A DNA stretch of 64,000 nt. It comes from Chitinophaga varians. GTDB lineage: Bacteria > Bacteroidota > Bacteroidia > Chitinophagales > Chitinophagaceae. Location of the stretch: assembly GCF_012641275.1 (NCBI RefSeq), contig NZ_JABAIA010000003.1, positions 186,001 through 250,000 on the forward strand, given 5' to 3'. Each line of letters begins with the position of its first letter. Positions within the stretch are counted from its first letter, which is position 1. The notes under the pieces are model-generated. The model was not told the origin of the DNA, searched no databases, and saw only the letters and a program-made list of their open reading frames with translations. Both the position numbers and the translations under genes were made by a program. Positions 52,905 through 60,754 of this stretch are shown here, piece after piece.

Positions 52905-53558
52905 ATGTTTTACAGAAAAATCTATCTACCGCTATTGGCCTGTACGATGGCCGCATGCAGCAAATCAGACAAAGAGACGTCAAAAGATGCCGATCCTGCT
53001 GACCTGAACAGTATCTCCGTTTCCATAGAAGGGGAGTTTAACCAGAAAATTGAAGCCCGGGGCAGAGACGTGGAAGTGGCCCTGCTGAAGTTTACCAAAA
53101 CTTCCCTCGAAGGGTTTGGTGTGGGTGGTTTTATACCTGATGGCAATGGTAGTATGAAAACGGAAGCTACCACCGGCCTGATGAAGCTGCAGCTGCAAGC
53201 CGGCGCTGAACAGACCGGAACAGCTACGGGTTCAGTGACGGTTAAGAGCGGCAACAACCAAACCCAATACGCCGGCCAGTCTTATTTCCTCTATTATGAC
53301 ACTGACGTCAATGCAGCCAACAGCAAGGTTTACCTGACTTTAACAGAAGTAAAGGATACCGCTAACCTGTTGAAGCTAAGAGGACAGTTTAGATATAACG
53401 CAGCGTACGGCCCTGATAAGCAGTCAGACGACTGTATAAAGGAAGCGCTGGCCAACAGCGGCCGATTACCGATGTACAACGCAGACCTCTGCGGTGCTAA
53501 GAAGGTAAAGGTGTCAGGCACTTTCACTATCTATCTCGACAAGGTGATGCAGCAATAA
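52905..53558 (+). CDS. Lipoprotein of unknown function
   Basis: 217-aa lipoprotein (MFYRKIYLPLLACTMAAC, lipobox MAAC18), then an acidic linker (SKSDKETSKDADPADLN) and a beta-rich domain (ISVSIEGEFNQKIEARGRDVEVALLKF, GSVTVKSGNNQTQYAGQS, KVSGTFTIYLDKVMQQ). A pair of cysteines near the C-terminus (DDCIKEA, ADLCGAKK) may form a disulfide. Family not recognised. ATG at 52905 preferred over a TTG three codons upstream. Strong promoter directly before it; divergent from the sigma gene. Confidence 0.8.
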   Translation: MFYRKIYLPLLACTMAACSKSDKETSKDADPADLNSISVSIEGEFNQKIEARGRDVEVALLKFTKTSLEGFGVGGFIPDGNGSMKTEATTGLMKLQLQAGAEQTGTATGSVTVKSGNNQTQYAGQSYFLYYDTDVNAANSKVYLTLTEVKDTANLLKLRGQFRYNAAYGPDKQSDDCIKEALANSGRLPMYNADLCGAKKVKVSGTFTIYLDKVMQQ

Positions 53559-53587
53559 CCCGCTGTTTCTACATGAATAATTCATAA

Positions 53588-53635
53588 GCAGGCGTTATCC
53601 TCCGGTCAACCCCGGTGCATGACGCCTGTTTGTGT
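53588..53635 (+). terminator. Probable intrinsic terminator after the lipoprotein gene
   Basis: CAGGCGT pairs with ACGCCTG (53589-53595 with 53622-53628), enclosing an inner CCGG/CCGG hairpin, followed by TTTGTGTTT. Confidence 0.55.
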
Positions 53636-53760
53636 TTCCTTGCTGCAAATGGCCCAAAAGAACCCCGGAATGAAAGTGCTTTCACGGCAAAATTATCTCA
53701 GTACAATGTAGTAACTTCCTGCCAGAGTACTTTGCCTTTTCACCTCGAATATTGTAGCAT

Positions 53761-54255
53761 ATGTTTAAACAGCCCCCTGTTACCCTGTTTCTTTTCTTTG
53801 TTTTTGTCATGATGCCATTTGCAGGAAGAGCTCAGCTCGACAGCGCTGCGTACAAAATATTTGTGCGGGATATAAGTCGCGCTCCACGTATGTCTCTTGG
53901 TTACCTGGAATATGGACAGCCGTTTGAACTGACGATGGTGTATACTTTTTCAAACGGGAAGAAGACGGTACGTTATTTTCCGGATGAGGTACTCAACAGC
54001 GTTTCCCGCGATTTGAGTGAATGTGAACGGGTACTTAAAAGAACAAAATGGCAGGATATATATCCGGCGCTAAAAACAGCAGACAATTTCAGTATCGTGA
54101 TACCGATGGTCTTCCGGTTTCTCAATGGTCCTGGTATGACAAAGGAGGAAGAGCAAGCGGTTATCGGAAAGCTTTTTGATTTCACGGACAAGGTAGACCC
54201 TCCCTATCAGATATCAGACATAGTATTTGTAAACTTTTTTAAACAAATCAGATAG
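53761..54255 (+). CDS. Secreted protein, paralogue 1 of 3
   Basis: 164-aa exported protein. Signal peptide MFKQPPVTLFLFFVFVMMPFAGRAQ. The mature part shares with the next two genes the pattern FELTMVYTFSNGKKTVRYFP, a TKWQDIYPAL-like helix, NFSIVIPMVFRF and a C-terminal GKLFDFTDKVDPPYQISD. This outline (weak similarity to TonB C-terminal-like small domains with a VxFxxG-type core) does not let me name a family. First of a tandem family with short spacers, likely co-transcribed. Confidence 0.75.
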   Translation: MFKQPPVTLFLFFVFVMMPFAGRAQLDSAAYKIFVRDISRAPRMSLGYLEYGQPFELTMVYTFSNGKKTVRYFPDEVLNSVSRDLSECERVLKRTKWQDIYPALKTADNFSIVIPMVFRFLNGPGMTKEEEQAVIGKLFDFTDKVDPPYQISDIVFVNFFKQIR

Positions 54256-54287
54256 GCCCCATGTTTCAGCCTACTACGTTATGGAAT

Positions 54288-54800
54288 ATGCTTAAGCAGC
54301 CCTGGTGCTTTCTCCTGCTTTTTGTGATGATGCCCTTTGCCGGAAAAGCGCAAACTGATAGTGCGGCATACATTGAATTTCAAAAGGCTATTCGCCAGGC
54401 GCCACGTTTTTCAACGACATTTCAGCAGAATGGTCGGCCGTTCGAACTCGCCCTGGTGTGTGAGGTGTCCCATGGCGAGAAAACGGTCCGCTATATCCCT
54501 GGAGAGGTCCCCGACAGTATTTATGAATATTTCTCGCCGCCTGTGCGGGTATTGATGCAGACGGATTGGGCAAAAATATTTCCCTCCCTTAGTGTGAAGG
54601 GGGATTTCAGTGTTGTGGTACCTTTTGTTGTCCGGTTTGAGAATGATCCGCCGGTAACCGTTAAACAGGAGATGGCGATACTCCAAAGGCTTTTCGGTTA
54701 TATGACATCGCTTGCGCTGCCTTACAGGGTTTGTGATCCGGTGTTTGTGAATTTCCGTAGAAAGGAACATCACAAAACAGACGAGGTTACCCGGCTTTAA
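54288..54800 (+). CDS. Secreted protein, paralogue 2 of 3
   Basis: 170 aa from ATG 54288, chosen because MLKQPWCFLLLFVMMPFAGKAQ aligns with the signal peptide of paralogue 1; an ATG at 54261 would add nine residues. Shared blocks are FELALVCEVSHGEKTVRYIP, TDWAKIFPSL, DFSVVVPFVVRF and LQRLFGYMTSLALPYRVCD. Follows paralogue 1 by 32 bp and precedes paralogue 3 by 12 bp. The mature parts have diverged well beyond the signal peptides, so the duplication is not recent or the proteins are under diversifying pressure. Confidence 0.75.
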   Translation: MLKQPWCFLLLFVMMPFAGKAQTDSAAYIEFQKAIRQAPRFSTTFQQNGRPFELALVCEVSHGEKTVRYIPGEVPDSIYEYFSPPVRVLMQTDWAKIFPSLSVKGDFSVVVPFVVRFENDPPVTVKQEMAILQRLFGYMTSLALPYRVCDPVFVNFRRKEHHKTDEVTRL

Positions 54801-54812
54801 ATATTGCAGCAT

Positions 54813-55316
54813 ATGTACAAACTTACTACCCTGCTATCACTGTTATTACTGGTCATGCTTCCATTTGCAGGGGAAGCACAGGAAGACAGCCTTTATAAAC
54901 CATTAATGGTTAAGATCTCAAAGAATGTACGTGTTCCCCGTTCAATCCGACGAGCGGCTAAAGCCACTCAATTGACGATTGTGTATACAGTCGCTGATGG
55001 AAAGAAGTCTGTACGTTATTTCCCCGAAAAAGAATCAGATAGTCTTCGTAGTGGCTTTCAGGCATGCGAACAAATACTGATGGAAGCAGATTGGGCAAAG
55101 ATAGCCCCCAAACTCTATGCTAAGAGGAACTTTAGCATCGTGTTGCCTGTTGCCATATACTTTAGGGATGGCAGTAATTCATCAAATGAATCAGTGATAG
55201 AGGAAGACGCCCTCGGCCGTCTCTTCGATTTTTGCACAAAAGTAGCGCCACCATATCAGGTATTAAGCCCGCTTATCATGTTTGGATTTAAATATCCATC
55301 ACATGAGAGTTGGTAA
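54813..55316 (+). CDS. Secreted protein, paralogue 3 of 3
   Basis: 167 aa from ATG 54813 (TTG three codons upstream rejected). Signal peptide MYKLTTLLSLLLLVMLPFAGEAQ. Shared blocks are LTIVYTVADGKKSVRYFPE, ADWAKIAPKL, NFSIVLPVAIYF and LGRLFDFCTKVAPPYQVLS. Last of the tandem family; function unknown. Confidence 0.75.
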   Translation: MYKLTTLLSLLLLVMLPFAGEAQEDSLYKPLMVKISKNVRVPRSIRRAAKATQLTIVYTVADGKKSVRYFPEKESDSLRSGFQACEQILMEADWAKIAPKLYAKRNFSIVLPVAIYFRDGSNSSNESVIEEDALGRLFDFCTKVAPPYQVLSPLIMFGFKYPSHESW

Positions 55317-55357
55317 AACAAGAAGATGTTTCCGCTGTTTTTTCTAATCTTTGAGGA

Positions 55358-55927
55358 ATGGAACGTCTCCTATACCATTTGAAACATTTTGAGCTTAACT
55401 TTTGGCTGTGCCCCATTATGGGTATAACGATGATTGTCGTGGTACTGTGGCAACATTTTTTTCCATTCAGATTCAGACGGGATACATCAATTGATATTCC
55501 TCCTGCGCCATTGCCCGCATTTACGGAACCTGTCCGTTCGTTAATACAACCTGTAGACCAGTACTTGTTTTTAGCGCAATTGAAGCTGGTGGTCACATCA
55601 ACGGAGCTGTTAATGAAAGATGTGCCGGATGATCAATGGGACTATGCTGCTGTGTTTAGAAGAAGTTCGAACTTTGATCACCCGCCTGCTTTCATGGCGG
55701 AAGGAGGCTTTGTGAATTTGGACCTCGATGTTTTTTATGAGCCGCATGATATCGGCCTGGCGCTGGCTGTGGTGGCAAAAGGCAGGAAGGATGTTCGGCC
55801 GGCTTCATGGCAGGACATCCTGCTAAAAGGGAAGATTGTGGCGCACGAGATCTGTGCATCGCTTATCGATGGTGGGTGCGAGGCCGTTAGTAATGTGGCG
55901 GAACTGTTGCCTGACTATCAGCACTAA
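55358..55927 (+). CDS. Membrane-anchored protein of unknown function
   Basis: 189-aa protein with one N-terminal membrane segment (FWLCPIMGITMIVVVLWQHFF, about 15-35) and a soluble domain of about 150 residues. The C-terminal region (VNLDLDVFYEPHDIGLALAVVAK, GKIVAHEICASLIDGGCEAVSN) is alpha/beta in character. Family not recognised. Starts 41 bp after paralogue 3, so it may belong to the same unit. Confidence 0.7.
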   Translation: MERLLYHLKHFELNFWLCPIMGITMIVVVLWQHFFPFRFRRDTSIDIPPAPLPAFTEPVRSLIQPVDQYLFLAQLKLVVTSTELLMKDVPDDQWDYAAVFRRSSNFDHPPAFMAEGGFVNLDLDVFYEPHDIGLALAVVAKGRKDVRPASWQDILLKGKIVAHEICASLIDGGCEAVSNVAELLPDYQH

Positions 55928-56023
55928 CTACTATCTTATTCATTTCGTGGTCATTGAACAAAAACAAAGCAGCCCTTGTTTAAGTGCTGTAACAGCGTTA
56001 TTCCCGAACGAAAATGACCATTT

Positions 56024-57724
56024 ATGCAGTGGATTACTCATGTATTGCAGCAATACCCTGAACTGGCTATCTTTCTCACTATCGCACTGGGCTTTGCTAT
56101 TGGCCCTCTTAAAATTAAAACATTCAGTCTGGGTACTGTTACGGCCGTATTGCTGGTGGGCGTGCTGGTAGGTCAACTGAAGATCGATATTTCATCTACG
56201 GTGAAGTCCGTGTTTTTCCTGATGTTTTTGTTTGCGGTGGGTTATAGTGTGGGGCCGCAGTTTTTCCGGGGACTGAAAAAAACAGGGCTGCCACAAATGG
56301 GGTTCGCGGTGCTGATGTTATTGACATGCCTCATTTTTCCCTGGCTCTGCGCGCGTTTCATGGGATATAATATGGGACAGGCGGCAGGGCTGCTGGCCGG
56401 TTCACAGACTATCTCCGCCGTGATCGGCGTAGCAGGGGACACCATCAACGGACTACCGTTGACGGCTGCACAGAAAGCGGATTACAACAATGCCATACCT
56501 GTTTGTTACGCGGTGACCTATATCTTCGGGACAGCCGGTTCTGCGTGGGTGCTGGCCAGCCTGGCGCCTGCCATGCTGGGTGGGCTGGACAAAGTCCGGA
56601 AAGCCTGCAAGGAGCTGGAAGCCTCCATGGGGGCCGGTGATGAGAGCTCCCTGCCTGGCATGATCCCCGCCGACAGGGTAGTAGCTTTCCGTGCTTATAC
56701 AGTTACCGCCGACTGGTTTGGCGACGGGAAAACAGTACAGCAGCTGGAAGCCCATCTGGCTGAAGAACATGTCCGTTTGTTCGTGGAACGGCTCCGGCAA
56801 CAAAATAAGCTGGTTGATGCCGCTCCCGGCGTGGTCATCCATAAAGGCGATAAGATTGTTTTAAGTGGCCGCCGTGAAGACCTGATGGGAGAAAGAGGCC
56901 TGATAGGGCCGGAGATACAGGACGCTGAACTGCTGCACTTCCCGGCGGAAGCCTTACAGGTACTGGTGGCAAAGAAAAATATTGCCGGTATGAAAGTCAG
57001 TGAGCTGAGGGCGCAACCTTATATGCATGGCATCTTTATCCGCAGTATCAAAGCGGCTGATATCGAAGTGCCCGTCATGTCTGATACCGTACTGGAAAGA
57101 GGAGACGTACTGGAGCTGGTGGGACTTAAAAAAGAGGTAGATAAAGCCGTCCAGCAGATCGGCTACGCCGACAGGCCTACGGAGAAAACAGATATGACCT
57201 TCGTAGGGCTGGGTATTGTTATTGGCGGGTTGATAGGAGTGCTGACCGTCCGTATTGGAGGCGTGCCTATCAGTCTGAGCACCAGCGGTGGCGCCCTGAT
57301 CATAGGCCTGGTGTTCGGCTGGCTCCGCTCGCAGCATCCTACTTTTGGCCGCATTCCTGCACCTGCGTTATGGGTGATGAACAATGTGGGACTGAATATG
57401 TTTATAGCTGTAGTTGGCATCACCGCCGGCCCCGGTTTTGTGGATGGCTTCAAACAGGTGGGCGTCAGCCTTTTCCTGGTGGGCGCTGTCGCTACTACCT
57501 TACCATTGCTGGCAGGAGTGTTGATGGGCAAGTATATTTTTAAATTCCACCCCGCATTGATATTGGGCTGCACTGCCGGCGCGCGCACCACCACCGCCGC
57601 GCTGGGGGCCATTCAGGATGCGGTGGACAGTAAAACGCCAGCCCTTGGTTATACTGTCACTTATGCGGTGGGCAATACCCTCCTGATCATCTGGGGTGTT
57701 GTGATAGTCATGTTGATGCGATGA
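56024..57724 (+). CDS. aspT: Aspartate:alanine antiporter
   Basis: 566-aa inner-membrane exchanger of the AAEX family. Two copies of the AspT/YidE/YbjL duplication domain (N-terminal about 1-170 and C-terminal about 390-560), each with about five membrane segments, flank a central cytoplasmic region with TrkA-C/RCK_C-like domains ([39 protein letters not shown]). [17 protein letters not shown] and [20 protein letters not shown] are the paired motifs of the two halves. AspT exchanges external aspartate for internal alanine. The aspartate decarboxylase gene follows after 36 bp, which makes the substrate assignment strong. Confidence 0.92.
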   Translation: MQWITHVLQQYPELAIFLTIALGFAIGPLKIKTFSLGTVTAVLLVGVLVGQLKIDISSTVKSVFFLMFLFAVGYSVGPQFFRGLKKTGLPQMGFAVLMLLTCLIFPWLCARFMGYNMGQAAGLLAGSQTISAVIGVAGDTINGLPLTAAQKADYNNAIPVCYAVTYIFGTAGSAWVLASLAPAMLGGLDKVRKACKELEASMGAGDESSLPGMIPADRVVAFRAYTVTADWFGDGKTVQQLEAHLAEEHVRLFVERLRQQNKLVDAAPGVVIHKGDKIVLSGRREDLMGERGLIGPEIQDAELLHFPAEALQVLVAKKNIAGMKVSELRAQPYMHGIFIRSIKAADIEVPVMSDTVLERGDVLELVGLKKEVDKAVQQIGYADRPTEKTDMTFVGLGIVIGGLIGVLTVRIGGVPISLSTSGGALIIGLVFGWLRSQHPTFGRIPAPALWVMNNVGLNMFIAVVGITAGPGFVDGFKQVGVSLFLVGAVATTLPLLAGVLMGKYIFKFHPALILGCTAGARTTTAALGAIQDAVDSKTPALGYTVTYAVGNTLLIIWGVVIVMLMR

Positions 57725-57760
57725 AACCCATATTAGCTATCTCCCAAAAATATTTACCGT

Positions 57761-59407
57761 ATGGCCCTGACAAAAATTAAAACCAGCAGAAAGCGGGAAC
57801 ACTTGTTGGAAAGCCTGAGTCCTTTCCAGCTAAAAGACAATCTCATTAGTCTTGCACAGGACGAAAGCCGCAAAGCCGCCACCGTGATGCTGAACGCCGG
57901 CAGAGGTAACCCCAACTGGGTAGCCACTACGCCGCGCGAAGCCTTCTTTACACTCGGCCTTTTTGGCATCGAGGAATGCAGAAGGGTGATGGACAACGCA
58001 GAGGGACTGGCCGGTATCCCCGATAAAAAAGGCATCGCCAAAAGATTTGAAAAATTTCTGTCGATCAATAAGACGGCGCCTGGAATAGACCTGCTGCAGA
58101 AGGCCTATAAATATGGCCTCAAGCAACATGGCTACGATGCAGACGCCTGGGTGCATGAACTGGCTGAAAGTGTGATCGGTGATCAATACCCGGAGCCGGA
58201 CAGGATGCTGTCGCACATGGAGCCTATCGTGCACGACTATATTATTCAGGAGATGTGCAACAACGAACCGCCTGCAGGCAAATATGACCTCTTTGCGGTG
58301 GAAGGCGGCACAGCTGCCATGTGCTACATCTTTGATTCGCTGATGCAGAACTTCCTGATCAAAAAAGGGGACAAGATAGCCCTGATGGTGCCGGTGTTTA
58401 CGCCCTACATCGAAATACCGGAACTGGAACGCTACAGTTTTGATGTGGTGGAAATCAAGTCCAACACCATGAACAAAGACGGGCGTCATACCTGGCAGTA
58501 CCCCGACAGTGAACTGGAGAAGTTGAAAGACCCCTCCATTCGTATATTGTTTGCCGTGAATCCCAGCAACCCGCCTTCTTCGGCCATCCATCCGGATTCA
58601 CTGAAGAAGATCATTAAGATCGTAAAGAAAGACAATCCCGGTTTGATGGTGGTGACAGACGATGTGTACGGTACTTTTGTGCCCGGCTTCAAATCCCTGA
58701 TGGCGGCCATTCCCTACAATACGATCGGGGTGTATTCCTTCTCCAAATATTTCGGTTGTACCGGATGGCGTTTAGGCGTGATCGCTATACACCAGAAAAA
58801 TATGTTCGATGACAATATCCGGCGGCTTCCGGCGCCGGCCACGAAGGCGCTCAACAAACGTTACGGCAGCATTACGCTGGACCCGCAGCGGCTGAAGTTC
58901 ATTGACCGTATGGTGGCCGACAGCCGCCAGGTGGCCCTGAACCATACAGCGGGCCTGTCATTGCCGCAGCAGACACAGATGATGCTGTTTGCCGCCTTTG
59001 CCCTGCTGGACACTAAGAACAAATATAAAACACTCACACAGGTGCTGGTGCAGAAACGCCTGAAACTCTTGTGGGACGAGCTGGAGATACCATTGGTGAA
59101 AGACCCGCTGAATGCAGGTTACTATTCTGAAATAGATATACAGGTGTGGGCGGAAAAAGTATATGGTGATAAATTCTTTAGATGGTTACAACAACATTTT
59201 GAACCGGTGGACATCCTGTTCCGGCTGGCGGAAAAGACCGGCGTGGTATTGCTGAATGGCGGCGGGTTCGATGGCCCTGAGTGGTCGGTGCGTGTATCGC
59301 TGGCCAATCTGCCTACCGCGTCTTACTCCGTTATTGGTAAACGTATCACTGAAATTATGCGGGAATACGCCAGCGTATGGAAAAGTAACGGAACTTTGAA
59401 AAAATAA
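57761..59407 (+). CDS. aspD: Aspartate 4-decarboxylase (PLP-dependent)
   Basis: 548-aa cytoplasmic enzyme that converts L-aspartate to L-alanine plus CO2, with side aspartate aminotransferase activity in known members. Fold-type I aminotransferase features: GRGNPNW near 47-53, FAVEGGTAAMCYIFDS near 178, NPSNPP at 267-272, the cofactor aspartate in VVTDDVYG near 298, and the PLP lysine K329 in VYSFSKYFGCTGWRLG. Length matches AspD (about 530-550). Directly downstream of aspT and upstream of a periplasmic asparaginase, so the operon is a full route from asparagine to alanine. Confidence 0.93.
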   Translation: MALTKIKTSRKREHLLESLSPFQLKDNLISLAQDESRKAATVMLNAGRGNPNWVATTPREAFFTLGLFGIEECRRVMDNAEGLAGIPDKKGIAKRFEKFLSINKTAPGIDLLQKAYKYGLKQHGYDADAWVHELAESVIGDQYPEPDRMLSHMEPIVHDYIIQEMCNNEPPAGKYDLFAVEGGTAAMCYIFDSLMQNFLIKKGDKIALMVPVFTPYIEIPELERYSFDVVEIKSNTMNKDGRHTWQYPDSELEKLKDPSIRILFAVNPSNPPSSAIHPDSLKKIIKIVKKDNPGLMVVTDDVYGTFVPGFKSLMAAIPYNTIGVYSFSKYFGCTGWRLGVIAIHQKNMFDDNIRRLPAPATKALNKRYGSITLDPQRLKFIDRMVADSRQVALNHTAGLSLPQQTQMMLFAAFALLDTKNKYKTLTQVLVQKRLKLLWDELEIPLVKDPLNAGYYSEIDIQVWAEKVYGDKFFRWLQQHFEPVDILFRLAEKTGVVLLNGGGFDGPEWSVRVSLANLPTASYSVIGKRITEIMREYASVWKSNGTLKK

Positions 59408-59435
59408 TCTTCCCCCAACATTAAAAAGCGGTTGT

Positions 59436-60485
59436 ATGAAAAAACTGTTATGTGTTATCTGTTCGCTGATGATTTGTTTCGCGGTCTTCGCGCAAAAACT
59501 TCCCCGTGTCAAAATCCTGGCAACCGGCGGTACCATTGCCGGGAAAGGCGCGTCAGCAGACCGCGCGGCCTACAAAGCAGGTTCACTGCCTATCAAAGAC
59601 CTGATAGATGCAGTACCGGGCATTGACAAGGTGGCGGAAATTACAGGTGAACAGATTTCCAATGTGGGCAGCCAGGACATGACGGTAGATATCTGGATTA
59701 AGCTCAACAAACGGATCAATGAAATCTTTAAAAACAATGAAGCCGATGGTGTGGTGATCACACATGGTACCGATACGCAGGAGGAAACAGCATATTTCCT
59801 CAGTCTCACCTGCCGCTACGATCATCCTGTGGTGCTGACGGGCTCTATGCGCCCGGCGACGGCCATCAGTGCTGATGGTCCCAAAAACCTCTATGACGCG
59901 GTGACTGTCGCCGCCAGCCCCAATTCCCAGGGCCGTGGCGTGATGGTGGTTTTCAGTGAAAATATTTTTGACGGTCGTGGCGTGGAGAAGGTCAGCACCA
60001 CCCATGTGGACGCGTTCAAATCGCCGAACGCCGGTCCGCTAGGACAGGTATACGATGGCAAGGTGGTGTTCTATATGCATGATTTGCGCAAGGCCAATAA
60101 AAACACGCCTTTTGATATTACCGGTTTGAATAAACTGCCCAATGTGGCCGTGGCAGAACTCTATGCCGACGCGCCTTCTACCGCTATCGATGCTTATGTG
60201 GCTTCCGGCGTGGATGGCATCGTTGTCTCCGGGCTGGGCAATGGTAATCTCAATAAGGCCAATATGGAAGCGGTGACACGCGCAGTGGCCAAGGGCGTGG
60301 CGGTGTGCCGCGGTTCCCGCGTGGTGTCTGGCCGTGTAACGCTGTACGACGAAACAGACGACGCCAAACTGGGCACCTTTGTGGCCGATGACCTCAGCTC
60401 ACAGAAAGCCCGCATCCTGCTGATGCTGGGCCTTACGCAGACAAAAGACAAGAAAACCCTGCAACAGTATTTCTTTACGTATTGA
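59436..60485 (+). CDS. ansB: Type II (periplasmic) L-asparaginase
   Basis: 349-aa exported asparaginase. Signal peptide MKKLLCVICSLMICFAVFAQ; first active-site motif ATGGTIAG with Thr33; second active-site motif HGTDTQEETA with Thr112-Asp113; GSMRPATAISADGPKNLYDA follows. Periplasmic type II enzymes hydrolyse asparagine to aspartate and ammonia. In this operon the aspartate would be taken up by AspT and decarboxylated by AspD. It starts 28 bp after aspD and is followed by a strong terminator. Confidence 0.94.
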   Translation: MKKLLCVICSLMICFAVFAQKLPRVKILATGGTIAGKGASADRAAYKAGSLPIKDLIDAVPGIDKVAEITGEQISNVGSQDMTVDIWIKLNKRINEIFKNNEADGVVITHGTDTQEETAYFLSLTCRYDHPVVLTGSMRPATAISADGPKNLYDAVTVAASPNSQGRGVMVVFSENIFDGRGVEKVSTTHVDAFKSPNAGPLGQVYDGKVVFYMHDLRKANKNTPFDITGLNKLPNVAVAELYADAPSTAIDAYVASGVDGIVVSGLGNGNLNKANMEAVTRAVAKGVAVCRGSRVVSGRVTLYDETDDAKLGTFVADDLSSQKARILLMLGLTQTKDKKTLQQYFFTY

Positions 60486-60517
60486 TACATCCCCCCAAAG
60501 AAGAGAGCCATAAACAC

Positions 60518-60549
60518 GAGGCTGGCCAGGAGGGCCGGCCTCTTTTTTT
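60518..60549 (+). terminator. Intrinsic terminator after the aspT-aspD-ansB operon
   Basis: GAGGC-T-GGCC pairs with GGCC-G-GCCTC around AGGAG, followed by seven T. Confidence 0.85.
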
Positions 60550-60754
60550 GTGCGGCATCTTACGGAAAACGAGGATGGTATTACTCCCTGTTTCCCTGTA
60601 ACGCTGGCCTGGTATGATCATCGGCGAATTAAAACGATGCTGCATAAGCGAACATCCCCTGTATCAAAACCGAACATATTTTATTTATATAAATATAAAA
60701 AATATTGATTTAAAGACATCATCAGTTTGGCATTTTTATTAGATTGTCACCGAC

